From: Burhinus oedicnemus
Lineage: Eukaryota > Chordata > Aves > Charadriiformes > Burhinidae
Length of the DNA stretch: 64,000 nt
Direction: 5' to 3'
NCBI GenBank assembly: GCA_008921705.1
Contig: VFFE01007037.1
Coordinates: forward strand, 3,968 to 67,967
Numbering within the stretch: position 1 is the first letter of the stretch; each line of letters opens with the position of its first letter. A program made the translations under genes and the position numbers. Of the stretch, positions 23,901 to 63,740 are shown piece after piece. The notes under the pieces are model-generated. The model was not told where the DNA came from. It ran no database searches and was given only the letters and a program-made list of their open reading frames with translations.

Positions 23901-26757
23901 TTGTAGTCCTGTGAGCACTACATCTTGCGCTGGTTAACACTTGTAACACAGTACTTGGAGCACTCATCCTCTTGTTGCCCCAGCTCTGCGATGGGGCATG
24001 GTCTCCCTTCTTGTCTTGGGCTTCACTGGGTGATTTGCAACACTGGTGATGTAGGCAGAGTCGTGTCATGTCCGTGTGGCGTCTGTGCTGAGCGCCTGAT
24101 TGCTGAATGGCTTCTGGACTTGTTTTGTGTATCTCTGGGAGATGGAAAAGGGCACCCAAGCTGGTAGATGTGCCTCTGCGCAGGAGCTGAGGAGGGTTAG
24201 ATGTGTTGCTTCATTTAAAAGAAGAAACTGCCTGCAGAGGCAGGTCTGTCAGATGGTGATGGCTGCAGGGAGGCGTTCTCCCCACAGACAGAGCTTGGGT
24301 GCTGGAAACCCAGTTTGGGAGCAGTTGGTGCCCCAGAAATAGCAATATTTGAGAAGTTTGTACAACTTGATTTGGCCTGTCCGTGGTGTAGCACCATGTG
24401 CTAATGCCACATGTTGGGTTTTGATTCAAACACGTCGTGTCAGGGAGGCAGATAGGCGGTGGCATGGGGGTGCCTGGTGGCAGGGAAGGCAGTTGGCTTG
24501 GTGCAGAGGGGAATGATGTGCCAAAGTTTGAGCATGGCCCCTTCTGCCCAGCCTCATGCAGTGCTGCGGGGGAGCTCTGGGTTGCAAGGACAGGCTGCGT
24601 GGGGAGCGATGGCACTTGCTATGGGCTTGAAACTGATCAGTTGTCTTCCCCAGCCTGCCTGTCCTGCCGTGCTGCACCAGAGGTGGCACAGCCAGGAGGT
24701 CCCAGTGAAGAGTGTTCATTCAGCCAAGCTGCAGGCCCAGCCAGCATAGCCAGGGCACTGGTGTTGGCTGGAGCACATCCTCCATGCAGCAGGGGCTGGG
24801 TGCTGTCCCATGGTGTCCTTCACAAAGAGCCACTCTGAATTTAGTGCAGGAAACATGGACAAATCCATACAGCTTGGCTTTAACATGACTCATCAAACAT
24901 GAGCACTTCCAGGCCGCTGATGTTGAATGTCACTTTTCCCTAACCGTTTCAAAAGGGAGCAAACTGTCACATTTTAATCCTGTTTGTTTGATCTTTTTGT
25001 TTGTTTGTTTTTCTCCCCTGCCCTACTTGGCAGAGGTGCTTTGTAGCTGATGATAACTAATTTGCAGAGTCATGTCAGGATCAGGTTGGCTTCACACCCC
25101 TTCATCCAAATGCAAATAGCAAAATACATCTGCCCCTAAGCCTCTTCCAGCAGCTTTTTATTGCCTGCAGCCAGGGAGGCACATTCAAATGGAGTTGAAG
25201 TTTCCAGCTTAATGGGGAGGAGGTGGGAAAGGTGGTTTCTCCCTGCTCTGACCTAGGCTGTGTTAGCGTGGATGTTTAACAGCAACACAGGGAAAGGAAA
25301 TGGCCAGCTCTGCATGGCACTGAGTTGCGTTACTATGGGAATATGTTCTTGCTAGCAAGTGTTGAAATTTTAGTTCTTCATCTGCTTTTCTGGAGGATTC
25401 TGTAACTGCCCAGTGCAACGGCAGCAGCACTCTGGGTTTGCTGGTAGGGTTTTTGCAAGATCACCAGTGAACGTAAGCTGCACAGGAATGGTGTATGATG
25501 CAAAAGTGAGTGTGGAAACAAGCACTGGCCCATCCTGGGGGATGCTGTCATCAGCCACCCGTGCATGAGCTGCTGCCATGTTTGGTCCCTTAGGCAGTGG
25601 TGGCAGCGAGCGGGACGTGCTCCTCCGAGCACTTGCACTGGGTGGAGCCGGGGACCCCAGAGCTGCCGGCTCCCAGGTTGGCTGCTTCTTCATCAGTAGG
25701 GCCTGTGCACTACTTCTAGCTTTTACTCACTGCAGCTTGCTGGTCTAAGTAGCAAAGACTGTCTCCTGAAGTGTCCCTTCTCACGAATGTAGCTCTGCTA
25801 GGAGAGATCTGAATGGCATCTTCTGGGGTGCTGGAGGTTCAGGCAGAGCTGGGAAAGTGCGGCAGGGGCACTTCATGGGAGCAAGCAGACATGAAGGCGG
25901 AGACCTGTCCTGCCTTGCAGGGGTGGGGGGGATGGTCTCCCCTCACCTTCAGTATTGCAAACCTGGCCATGAGGGCAGGGTGCAGTGGGGGTGGACGTGC
26001 TGTCCTGGTACAGGGATGTTACCGCTCCTGGTTTTCAAGGCTGTGGTGATGGTGATCAGCAGATGGTGAGCCTGGGCAGACGCTCTGTGTTGAGCCTAAT
26101 TACAGAAGATCTGTCAAAGTCATAACAAAGTAGAGATGGAAAAGCTGTCAGACCCATGTGCTCTTTTTCTAACCCACCAGGAAGACAGGTTCTCCATGCC
26201 TTCACCTCTCCCAACAGCCTTGGGAAGGGGAGAACCCATGGATCCTGAGGGTGTGGAGACACCCAAAGCCCCCACTGCACCCCAGCCAAGGGTAGCGTAG
26301 CATCAAGCAACTCTGCTGTGCTTCAACACGCGCCTGCCTGCTCTCGCAGAGCCTGTGTGCTATTGCTCTCTGTGTGTGTTTATACCCATTATTGGGTAGA
26401 GCTTGCATAGTGCCACCCGTGAAGGACCTGGGGATGCAGATGGAGTAGGCCCTGGCCCTACTGCAGCCCCCTGTGTGAAGGGTGGGAGCCCTGCCATGGT
26501 CATATGTTGGCCCTGCCCCAGCAGCCACTGTGCAGTCAGGGTGATGGATGCAGTGAGGAGGGAGGAAAGGCGTGGTCTATCTTCCAGCTGCTGGTGGTGG
26601 GGAGAGGTGAGTAGTGCCATCTCCTGCGGATGCTTGTCACTTAACGGCCTGTCTCTTGTTGCTTCTCAGGGCAGTAAATGGCTTTGATCAAGGTCCCCCT
26701 GGACTGGGAGCCTCTCGACCATCCTCAGCGCCTGGCATGCTCCCCCTGAGCATATGA
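8914..26757 (+). CDS. NDEL1: NDEL1, nuclear distribution protein nudE-like 1 (whole coding span, 8 coding exons)
   Basis: The joined exons 8914-8999, 10445-10598, 11864-12012, 13111-13247, 15368-15541, 16360-16451, 18790-18941 and 26670-26757 give 1032 nt, a 343-residue protein. The family member NDEL1 is a cytoplasmic and centrosomal scaffold that binds LIS1 and dynein and is needed for nuclear migration, centrosome work and neuronal migration. The N-terminal half (about residues 10-190) is a long coiled coil; the C-terminal half is low-complexity with Ser/Thr-Pro sites, then a short helix-forming segment near 255-280. Seen directly: S198-P, T219-P and S231-P (Cdk sites in mammals), S251 (Aurora-A site) and C273 (palmitoylated in mammals). 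Start [11 protein letters not shown] and the segment [15 protein letters not shown] mark NDEL1 rather than NDE1. Human NDEL1 is 345 residues; the two-residue difference lies in the proline stretch of the last exon. All junctions are GT-AG and in phase. Confidence 0.98.
9000..10444 (+). other. NDEL1 intron after the first coding exon
   Basis: This is a 1445-nt GT-AG intron. Nothing beyond ordinary intron sequence was recognised. Confidence 0.8.
10445..10598 (+). CDS. NDEL1: NDEL1 coding exon 2 (residues 29-80)
   Basis: The exon lies between acceptor TTACAG and donor GTGGGT. It encodes the start of the coiled coil, including [16 protein letters not shown] and ending VETLK. This part of the coiled coil contacts the dynein intermediate chain in studied orthologues. 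It starts by completing the Ser29 codon and ends on a whole codon. Confidence 0.97.
10599..11863 (+). other. NDEL1 intron
   Basis: This is a 1265-nt GT-AG intron. No repeat or conserved element was recognised. Confidence 0.8.
11864..12012 (+). CDS. NDEL1: NDEL1 coding exon 3 (residues 81-129, codon 130 split)
   Basis: Acceptor TTTCAG and donor GTGAAG flank [19 protein letters not shown] through NDDLERAK. This is the central coiled-coil segment that binds the LIS1 beta-propeller in the NudE family. The sequence [13 protein letters not shown] distinguishes NDEL1 from NDE1. Confidence 0.97.
12013..13110 (+). other. NDEL1 intron
   Basis: This is a 1098-nt GT-AG intron in which no recognisable element was seen. 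Confidence 0.8.
13111..13247 (+). CDS. NDEL1: NDEL1 coding exon 4 (residues 130-175, codon 176 split)
   Basis: The exon encodes [20 protein letters not shown] and [17 protein letters not shown], the most conserved block of the NudE family and the end of the long coiled coil. Mammals have Glu where the second Asp of ELDDKE sits here. Acceptor TTCTAG, donor GTATGG. Confidence 0.97.
13248..15367 (+). other. NDEL1 intron
   Basis: This 2120-nt GT-AG intron carries a poly-A run near 13646-13659 and a short CTC-repeat run at 15269-15288. No coding element was recognised. Confidence 0.8.
15269..15288. repeat. CTC trinucleotide run
   Basis: About six CTC units just upstream of NDEL1 coding exon 5; it may add to the pyrimidine character of the intron end but lies about 80 nt from the acceptor. 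Confidence 0.85.
15368..15541 (+). CDS. NDEL1: NDEL1 coding exon 5 (residues 176-233): phosphorylation-site region
   Basis: The exon encodes [32 protein letters not shown] and the stretch ending FPSPK. It carries the proline-directed sites S198-P, T219-P and S231-P, which are Cdk5/Cdk1 targets in mammalian NDEL1, so phospho-control is probably preserved. It marks the transition from coiled coil to flexible C-terminal half. Donor GTATAA. Confidence 0.97.
15542..16359 (+). other. NDEL1 intron
   Basis: This is an 818-nt GT-AG intron in which nothing was recognised. Confidence 0.8.
16360..16451 (+). CDS. NDEL1: NDEL1 coding exon 6 (residues 234-264)
   Basis: The exon encodes [20 protein letters not shown] then [11 protein letters not shown]245-P and S251 correspond to Cdk and Aurora-A sites of the mammalian protein. 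The exon ends on a whole Gly codon before GTGAGT. Confidence 0.97.
16452..18789 (+). other. NDEL1 intron
   Basis: This 2338-nt GT-AG intron holds a poly-A run near 16905-16920. An acceptor-like TTTTGCAG at 18290-18298 has no usable donor behind it. No further element was recognised. Confidence 0.8.
18790..18941 (+). CDS. NDEL1: NDEL1 coding exon 7 (residues 265-314, codon 315 split); last exon shared by both isoforms
   Basis: The exon encodes [20 protein letters not shown] through [10 protein letters not shown]273 is the cysteine palmitoylated in mammalian NDEL1. The donor GTAAGT leaves GG, which is completed to Gly315 by either of two last exons (22195 or 26670). Confidence 0.97.
19102..19131. 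repeat. perfect 15-bp tandem duplication
   Basis: GCTGGTTTCTGTAAA occurs twice back to back in an NDEL1 intron. Confidence 0.9.
20778..20811. repeat. 17-bp imperfect tandem duplication
   Basis: CTGGCACACATTGCTGG is followed directly by the same unit with one base changed (CACACG), in an NDEL1 intron. Confidence 0.85.
21864..21916 (+). other. candidate unassigned cassette exon or pseudo-exon in NDEL1
   Basis: A 53-nt segment sits between a strong acceptor (pyrimidine-rich tract then TAG at 21861-21863) and a consensus donor (CAG then GTGAGT). Read in phase from the preceding exon it is open for 17 codons, but 53 is not a multiple of three, so inclusion would shift frame into either known last exon. 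It is more likely a pseudo-exon than a coding exon; I do not recognise its residues. Confidence 0.25.
22195..22237 (+). CDS. NDEL1: NDEL1 alternative last exon (short isoform tail, 13 residues)
   Basis: After acceptor CCACTAG the segment completes Gly315 and then reads [13 protein letters not shown] followed by TGA at 22235-22237. As I recall it, the human short NDEL1 isoform (328 residues) replaces residues 316-345 with a 13-residue tail that begins REKVIFPTL, so length and sequence agree. The joined product here is also 328 residues. It replaces the proline-rich end of the long isoform. Confidence 0.88.
22521..22878 (-). mobile_element. CR1 LINE 3' fragment
   Basis: On the plus strand it begins ATCATAGAATCACAGAATGG and continues with the reverse complement of the CR1 3' end (AGGGACCTTAAAGATCATCT, then the CR1 ORF2 C-terminal region and UTR). 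It is 5'-truncated and inserted antisense to NDEL1. Similarity to other CR1 3' ends looks high, so it is probably not among the oldest copies. Confidence 0.9.
22881..22910 (+). terminator. NDEL1: cluster of three AATAAA poly(A) hexamers
   Basis: AATAAA occurs at 22881, 22885 and 22905, directly after the CR1 fragment. It is a candidate polyadenylation region for the short NDEL1 isoform. It could also be chance A/T-rich sequence. Confidence 0.4.
22926..26669 (+). other. NDEL1 last intron, downstream part
   Basis: This 3.7-kb GC-moderate stretch holds a (CT)n-poly(T) microsatellite at 23773-23805 and GTTT-rich sequence near 24985-25015. Several frames of 80-134 codons are open on both strands but show no domain or conserved character. 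Nothing else was recognised. Confidence 0.7.
23773..23805. repeat. (CT)n-poly(T) microsatellite
   Basis: About nine CT units run into a T tract of about 15 bases in the last NDEL1 intron. Confidence 0.9.
26670..26757 (+). CDS. NDEL1: NDEL1 last coding exon, long isoform (residues 315-343)
   Basis: After TTCTCAG the exon completes Gly315 and encodes [13 protein letters not shown] then [14 protein letters not shown] and TGA at 26755-26757. Mammals have a longer proline run (PAPPPP) where this has QGPP, and end in Val rather than Ile. The C-terminal end matches the canonical long isoform. Confidence 0.97.
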
Positions 26758-28174
26758 GCCTGCGGGAGGTCGTGTTCGGACTTGCAGATGCTTTTCTCAG
26801 CCCACCAAGAACTGTTCCTGATTCCTCCCTATTCTTGCCCTGCTGGAACACGACCCACACTGTGCTGCCAGAGGAGACCCTGTGCTCACAGCCCTTCATG
26901 TCATGTTAATACAGCTTATTTTCTCCTCCTGCTGTAGTGAACGTTCTCTGACTTGGCCCCACACCCTGTGCTGCACAGGTTGAGACACACAGTGCTCTGT
27001 TTCAGGGGATGCAGGAGTCTTGCTCACCAAACCTTGGCCAGGTGGTCCTCTGCCCCTTGCTTTATCTCTAACTTATGTTTGGCATGACACAAACATTGGC
27101 GGCTCCTCTTTTCCCTGCCTGCCTGCTCCAGCATCCTGCTGCTTAGGATGTGCAGCTGCTGTCCTCCCAGTAAGGCTCCAACCTCTTGAAAGGGGCCCTG
27201 GGTGAGGCTGTGCAATGGCACTTTAAACATTTGCACCTGGGAATCAGGTCCAGGTAAGTGACTCAGTAACTGCAGCTTAATAAATTACTGCTGGGCAGGT
27301 GCGTGGCTGTTGCTGCTGGTGTGTTCCCCTCCTGCCTTGGGTTGGAGCAGGCAGGGCAGGATGAGTGTATCTGGCAGCCCTGCTTGTATGGCCCCATCTC
27401 CAGCTGCCAGAGATGGCTGTGCACATAGGGGCCAGGGCCGAGTAGAGGGAGGGATGGAGGCGCTGGGTGGCAGTGCGCTGGAGGTGACTGTCACAGGTCC
27501 AGCACACGTCAGTTGCCTTAGCATGAGCTGGCAGGGCTGAGTGGTGCTGAAGCATTCTCCCTCAGTGCTCCTGCACCCTTGCAGCTGCAGGGCAGTAACA
27601 CATTTAGCTGCTGCAGTGCGCTCATGGTGTCTGGGCCTGTAGCATAGCTTCTCAGCCCAACTCTACTCAGCCTTTCATGCACCTCCACAACAGGGATTCT
27701 GCGGAAGCATTAGGAAACCGCTAATCAAACTGGCCCCGCTGCCCATGAAACCCTCCTACCAGGACCCTGTAACTATCACAACCATGCTCCAATCTGTGTA
27801 ATGTATGACTGGATTTTACAGCATCACTTATGGGCTTCTGTGACAGTTTTGGGCGACTGTGTACCTTGTGGGTCTTTCAAGCAATGTCTTTGTGCGATTT
27901 CTGTCTATGTGCCTCACAGTCGGTGGATTTTAAAATGAACCAGCAAACCCATCTGGGGTTTGATCTGTGGGTTTAGAAATCTTCATTCCTGGTCAGGTCC
28001 ATCACCTTCAGTTGGCTCTGCAGCTCCGAGTTGGTTTATTTACAAGCGCTGAGAAAAACCATTGGCCCCAGCAGAAGGGAGGTGGGAAGTCGCCCCACCC
28101 CTGCTGTTGGGGTCTGTATGGTCCTCCTTTCCTGTGCATCCTCTGCTGCATTTGACTGTTTACATTTGTTTTAT

Positions 28175-28182
28175 TGTACATA
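28175..28182 (+). promoter_or_regulatory. NDEL1: Pumilio response element motif (TGTACATA)
   Basis: This is an exact TGTANATA match in the sense strand of the NDEL1 3' UTR, 176 nt before the poly(A) hexamer. PUM proteins bind this motif in mRNA to repress translation or shorten half-life. Function here is inferred. Confidence 0.5.
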
Positions 28183-28216
28183 GGTTTGTAAACATAATAT
28201 CTTTGCCTAAGATCTT

Positions 28217-28224
28217 TGTATATA
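28217..28224 (+). promoter_or_regulatory. NDEL1: Pumilio response element motif (TGTATATA)
   Basis: This is a second exact TGTANATA match, 42 nt after the first, in the A/T-rich end of the NDEL1 3' UTR. Two perfect sites so close together are more suggestive than one. Confidence 0.5.
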
Positions 28225-28350
28225 ACTTGGGCTTTGTAGCTTTATTTATTCAAAATCTATATGGCATGTTTCAATAGGACAGTGTACCATAGCACTGTGG
28301 TGACACAGATTATGATGTGGGTTAAAAACAACTGAGAGTAATCTTCCAAA

Positions 28351-28356
28351 AATAAA
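28351..28356 (+). terminator. NDEL1: NDEL1 poly(A) signal AATAAA
   Basis: A canonical hexamer lies in the sense strand 1.6 kb past the stop, followed within 60 nt by GT-rich sequence. It is the first strong hexamer that ends the A/T-rich UTR block. Confidence 0.75.
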
Positions 28357-28375
28357 GTTCTTTTAATGTGGAATC

Positions 28376-30030
28376 AGTGGATTTTGCAGAAACAGTGGCA
28401 GTGGCTGTATTTTGTCATGTAGTATTTTCTGCCAAGCCCCAGCAATGGGTTGGCAATGCTGCTCTGTGCTGCCAGGCAGCTCCTGCTCCCCTTTCCTTGG
28501 AGCAGTGCTTCGTAATTCCATTTGTGCACAAAGGAACAGCTGCTGTTGGAACCAGGGCTGAGCTAACTCAGCTGCAGCCTCTGCTCCTGACACTGAAAGT
28601 CCTGGATGCATGGCCATGTCCTGGGTTTCAAGATTTGATTTTGGGAAGAGCCTAGGGAAGTGTTGGAGGCCTCGAGCTGCAGCTGCCAGGGATTTTTGCC
28701 TCCTTGGAATAGTTGGAAGGTGTTTCCTCTGCAGAACTGTGGGGCTGGGGCAGTTCCCCAGAGTGCTGCTGCCCTTCCCCAGTGCCTGGTAGGCTGCCAG
28801 GGCTGTCCAGATGCTGCTTCCCAGCTCTGCACCCTCAGCTTTGCCTGATACAAAGGTCCCTGCTGCCTCTCCCAGGCTGCTGGGCTCAGCTCCAGCCCAG
28901 CTGCTCAAGACACCCCCCCTGGAGAGCCAACCCCAGGGCAGCTGTTCCAGCACCCACTGCCCACCAGCAGCCAGGGCTGTGGTGCCAGGGCCGCAGGCTC
29001 TCCTCCTCCTCCTGCTGACTGGGCTGGCCCTGCCCCACTGTGGACAGACACCTGGCAGCAAACCCTGTGAATACACTCACTTGCAGCTCCTTCTAGAGGC
29101 CCTGTCCCTGCCCCATGCACGGGCAGGCCATGCTCCCCAGCTGTGACCAGCTCCCTCCCAGGGGTGCAGTGCCTTTGCAGGGGGGGAGCAGTCAACCCAG
29201 CTTCCACCCCTTAAAAATCCCCAGGTAAGAGTAAGCTGTTCTACACAGATGCATGTAAGCCCTGCTAGAGGCTGGGAAAGAGCCCCTCCCCTCTGCTCTT
29301 CCCAGCACGAGGAGGACCAGCAGCCACAGCACTGAAGGAAGCACTTGGAGAAAAGGTGTCCAGGACCCAGGGTTCCAGGAGCTGGTGCCTGGGACCAGCC
29401 AAGGTCCCCAACAGCCCCTGGGTGCTGGGAGGCTTCCACCAAGTGCCAGAGCAGCTCCCACCTCAGCCACTTCCAGCTGTCTGGTGCAGCAGAGCCTGGC
29501 CAGGAGCTGCCAGGCACCTTCCTCACTCCAGTCACCTCCCCTCCCAGGTGGATGTAGGGTCCACCCTGGTCCCTGCTTTTTGCTGCAGTCACACCAAACC
29601 ACCTTCACCCAGCAGTGGAGCCGAGCAGGGTGCCTGCAGCTGTCCACTAGCCTCAGCCTTGGAATCCAACACTCTGCTCTGAGGCTGCAGAGGGGAGCAG
29701 GTGCTGCGGGGCAGGATACCCAAAACAGGAAAGTTCACTGCTCAGAAAACAGACCAGACCGTTACAGGCAGAAATCATCACTGTGCCTGTGCCACAGTGC
29801 TTGTGCCAAGGTCAGCTCGAGGTTTGAGAACTCCCTTTGTGCTCCAGCTATGCATTGCAAAGGCTCAGCCCTTGACCAGGCCCTTTAAGTTCTATTTGGG
29901 TCAAAATAAATCCCCAAGGCAAACAAAACAGTAAGAAGGGAAAAGGCAGCTTCCAGTCATATTCTCGTTTATTAAGGTCTGTGCCAGCCTCAGGAGATGG
30001 CTCTTCCTGTAAGTAAACAGAGCAGGCGGC
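28376..30030. other. intergenic spacer between the 3' ends of NDEL1 and MYH10
   Basis: This is about 1.65 kb of GC-rich, CTG/CAG- and CCT-rich sequence between the two convergent 3' ends. Overlapping frames up to 237 codons on the minus strand and 167 on the plus strand are open because of base composition; they are Ala/Pro/Gly/Arg-rich with no domain. An AATAAA at 29905 (plus) and TTTATT at 29968 (minus-strand AATAAA) could serve longer readthrough transcripts. Confidence 0.7.
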
Positions 30031-30049
30031 TGCATCTATAATGAATAAA

Positions 30050-30055
30050 TTTATT
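30050..30055 (-). terminator. MYH10: MYH10 poly(A) signal (AATAAA on the minus strand)
   Basis: Plus-strand TTTATT is AATAAA in MYH10 sense, lying at the end of the A/T-rich 3' UTR block just before the GC-rich spacer. A second hexamer at 29968-29973 could be an alternative. Confidence 0.6.
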
Positions 30056-30480
30056 GTCTTACAAAAATCATTGTCTAGAAATATGGGTATACAAGAAAAC
30101 AAGATATTTGCAGTCAGATGCCTGGTGGTCAACAGCCAGTTTGATTAAAAATATCCAAACACACACAACAAAACCTTTGCGACAGATGTTAAAGCTTTTA
30201 ACCAAAAAAGGAAATCCATGTTTTTTGAGCATGTGGCAGAGGAAGTTTCCTAGTTAACACTGATTCATTGTCACTAATATCAATAATACCACCTGGACTA
30301 GAGAGGTACATGATATGAAGCACAGTCATAATTAATACATTAAATCATTGTTATACAGGCAAATTATATATGTAACATTGTCTTAGTACTGTAGTGTCTA
30401 AGGCACTTTCTGTAATGTCAGTTTTTCAGCTATTTAAACAAAAAGAATGCTAACTACTCCCTGTAATACTGTTCAAAATA

Positions 30481-30514
30481 AAAAAACAACAACAACAACA
30501 AAAAAAAAAAAAAA
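30481..30514. repeat. (AAC)n / poly-A tract
   Basis: Six As, then AAC repeats, then a run of about 15 As on the plus strand; this lies in the MYH10 3' UTR and reads as U-rich in the mRNA. Confidence 0.9.
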
Positions 30515-30810
30515 GGATTCACATCCACTGGCATGTTAACTCGTAGGCAGGCAACACCCATCGCTGAACCCCTGTAACCACAGGCTCCACGTGAGCCCCA
30601 CACTGCACAGTACTGGCCCAGCTGCTCACGGCAGGCCAGTGGAACAGCTCCCTCAGGAACACCAGGCTGGCTGCTCAGGTATTGCATAAGCCTCGTCTCA
30701 TAGTACAGCCACTCGGCTCCATGTCCTGAAGACTAACTCATTAATAAATTAATTTTGCCTGTGTTGTATGTTTATTTTCCACTGGTGTTCACATTATACT
30801 AGCCTTAATA

Positions 30811-30818
30811 TATATACA
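30811..30818 (-). promoter_or_regulatory. MYH10: Pumilio response element motif (TGTATATA, minus strand)
   Basis: Plus-strand TATATACA is TGTATATA in the MYH10 sense strand within its 3' UTR, an exact TGTANATA match. Function is inferred from the motif only. Confidence 0.4.
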
Positions 30819-31574
30819 GATCTGTTGGGCATGGTAATAGCAGGTCTCTGCAAATGCAGAAGTACTGTACAGATGAGGAACAGTGATGCTGTTTCAGTTT
30901 GCCTGTACTGCAGGAACACTAACTGATGAAGCAGGTGCTGAGAACACTTCAAAATGATATTGCAGGTTAAAAATGGACACTACTCATTCATCCCTACATT
31001 TCCCTCTAACACTTCCCAAGGCCTTTTCACAGTTCACTCGCTGATTGTGTGCTGATCACAACAATTAGGAGAAAAGAAAGATAGAGGTGCAGTTTGGTCT
31101 TCAATGATCCAACAGACTCAATACGGCCAAGGGCCGTCTGAGCACAGAAGAAATGGAAGGATGTTGGCGGTACAACAAAGCATGCATCGTCATGACAATG
31201 GGTCTGTCCCAACCACCTACCCTCTGGGAATGAAGTTTCTCTACTGATAAAAAAAAGTGTTTCATCCTTCACATGATGCTTTATAAAATGGCTTTACAAT
31301 GAGTATCTGGAAAATAGATGCACTGAACAGAGACAATCCTGTTTTGTTTACTATATATAAAAAAGCAGTTGTACCTATATCTGAAGCAGGGTACAGTATG
31401 GTGAGGCTGGAGAGCCTTAAGACATAGTTGACCTATGATAAGTAACCTTGTAGCATGCCGATGTTTCGTAAGGCAGATTTATGGCCACAAGGCAGTTCGG
31501 TGGTCAGGGAAGTCCTCCCCCTTCTGCTGACTATTGTGTAAAAGGTCTCTGCATGCAAACAGTGTGACGGGGCT

Positions 31575-62175
<30,601 letters not shown>

Positions 62176-62364
62176 TTAATATTTAATACATTTTTAAAAA
62201 AAAGAAAATTATATTTAAAACACATCATTGAATGACACAGTAAGAAGTTGTCTAAACTGATTGAAATTTGATTTAAATTAAAACAAGCTGTGAGGAGTCC
62301 AGTTCCACAACTGACATTATGACTAATTCAAACAAATTCATTATAACATATATGGACCCAGACA

Positions 62365-62458
62365 CGAATGACCTGATCTAGTGCTGCCTAGAGCCTTGCT
62401 TTGAGCAGAGACTGGAATAGATGACCTCCAGAGTTACCTTCCAAACATTTCTGCGACA
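62365..62458 (+). mobile_element. short CR1 LINE 3' relic
   Basis: GACCTGATCTAGTGCTGCCT followed by CTGGAATAGATGACCTCCAG and TTACCTTCCAA resembles the last 90 nt of CR1. It is short and diverged, antisense to MYH10. Confidence 0.6.
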
Positions 62459-63715
62459 TGTACGTACACAGCAGCTCATCCACATCTCCACAGTAGTTAA
62501 CGTCATGCTTTAATGTGGGCTAAACTGAAGACAATTATCCCTCCCAGCCACTCGATACAACTGTGGCAGCCACCGAGCCTCCCCTTGCCAAGCCCGGTGT
62601 TGATATCCAGTAGCAGCATCCAAAGAGATTCAGCAGGCTTAACTTGAGCAGCCAGGACAGTTTTATATACTCCCTCTCTTTCCATCTAATTTAAGCACCC
62701 CATTTGAAGGTTTGTTTATTCTTAAAATGAAGTACGGAATAAGCGATGTCTGTAGTTTACAGCTGTAGAATTGTTTGACAGGATCATTTTCCTTAGGGAA
62801 GACAGACTGATGTACACAGGAAAGCAGTGGAAAAAAAGAGTTTATAATATTTTTATACTTCAAAAGTTTCGAGTGGATGCATAGTTTACACATTTAAAGA
62901 GATGTTTTTATGTGCCTACTACATGGCACCACATACCTCATTTACAGAACAATTACGAAGGTACTGACATTTGCTTTTCAGAAAAATAAAAAAAAAAACC
63001 CAAGTATTTGATGCATTGTTAGGATATTCACCGAAACATCTGCATACTGAAAGCATCCACTTACCCCGCCTCAGGCTTTTTGGTGGAGATTTTACCTTCC
63101 AAAGAGGCAGAACTTTCTGAAGCTCCACACTCAAAGTGCAAACCTTTGCACTGAAACAAGATTTCCCTTTTCCTACTCAAAAAAAAGCAAGAACGTGGCT
63201 CACAGGCTTTTCTGCTCTTCAGGATGCGTAGCATCCTTGGCAGCTTTGTGTGTTCTAGAACATGCACAGAGAAATGTGGAGTAGCAACTGCAGTGTCCTA
63301 GGTTTAATTTAAAAGGTCATAAAATAATTTTGACAGCGAAGTTCTGAGGTGCAAAGAATGATAACTTTCAGGCATTATGACCTTTGCTCTCACACAACCC
63401 AACTGCTCTGCCTGCTTTTTGAAGCCCTCTTCAGCTTCCATATATCGAACAACAAGAAGAATACGGTAAAAAGCACAGTGAGTAAAGCCACCTTTAAGAT
63501 AACTGTTTTCCTGTTTACAAGGCAGATTTATGGGGAAAACGCTACCCTAAATGAAGTTTCAGGGATTTTGCTAATGATCTCAAATGAAAAAAAAAAAAGT
63601 TTCCCATAAGTCTTGAAAAGCTTTCTAACTGAACCACCACTCTAAAGCCCTATAACCCAATGGCATGGTTTAATATGAAAGTGACAGGACTACATTAGTA
63701 TTACGGGGGAAAATG

Positions 63716-63740
63716 ATATATATATACACACACATATATA
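63716..63740. repeat. AT/AC dinucleotide tract
   Basis: Alternating ATATAT, ACACAC, ATATAT in the right-edge MYH10 intron. Confidence 0.85.

Larger units (their letters stand above)
26758..28375 (+). other. NDEL1: NDEL1 3' UTR (long isoform)
   Basis: The region from the TGA to about 20 nt after the AATAAA at 28351 contains no other gene. Its last 250 nt turn A/T-rich and carry two Pumilio-type motifs (28175, 28217). Downstream of the hexamer the sequence is GT-rich, as expected for a cleavage region. The exact end is inferred. Confidence 0.7.
30031..31574 (-). other. MYH10: MYH10 3' UTR
   Basis: It runs from the TAG at 31575-31577 down to a minus-strand AATAAA at 30050-30055, about 1.5 kb and A/T-rich. 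It holds an (AAC)n/poly-A tract at 30481-30514 (poly-T/TTG in the mRNA sense) and a Pumilio-type motif at 30811. The exact end is inferred. Confidence 0.7.

Noticed and set aside
24211..24838. Open frames of 130-134 codons on both strands in the last NDEL1 intron.
   Set aside because: They overlap each other on opposite strands in GC-rich sequence and none resembles a known protein.
28363..29888. Long open frames (up to 237 codons minus, 167 plus) in the spacer between the genes.
   Set aside because: Base composition (GC-rich, few stops) explains them. They overlap on both strands and in several frames and have low-complexity Ala/Pro/Gly/Arg content with no domain or splice context.
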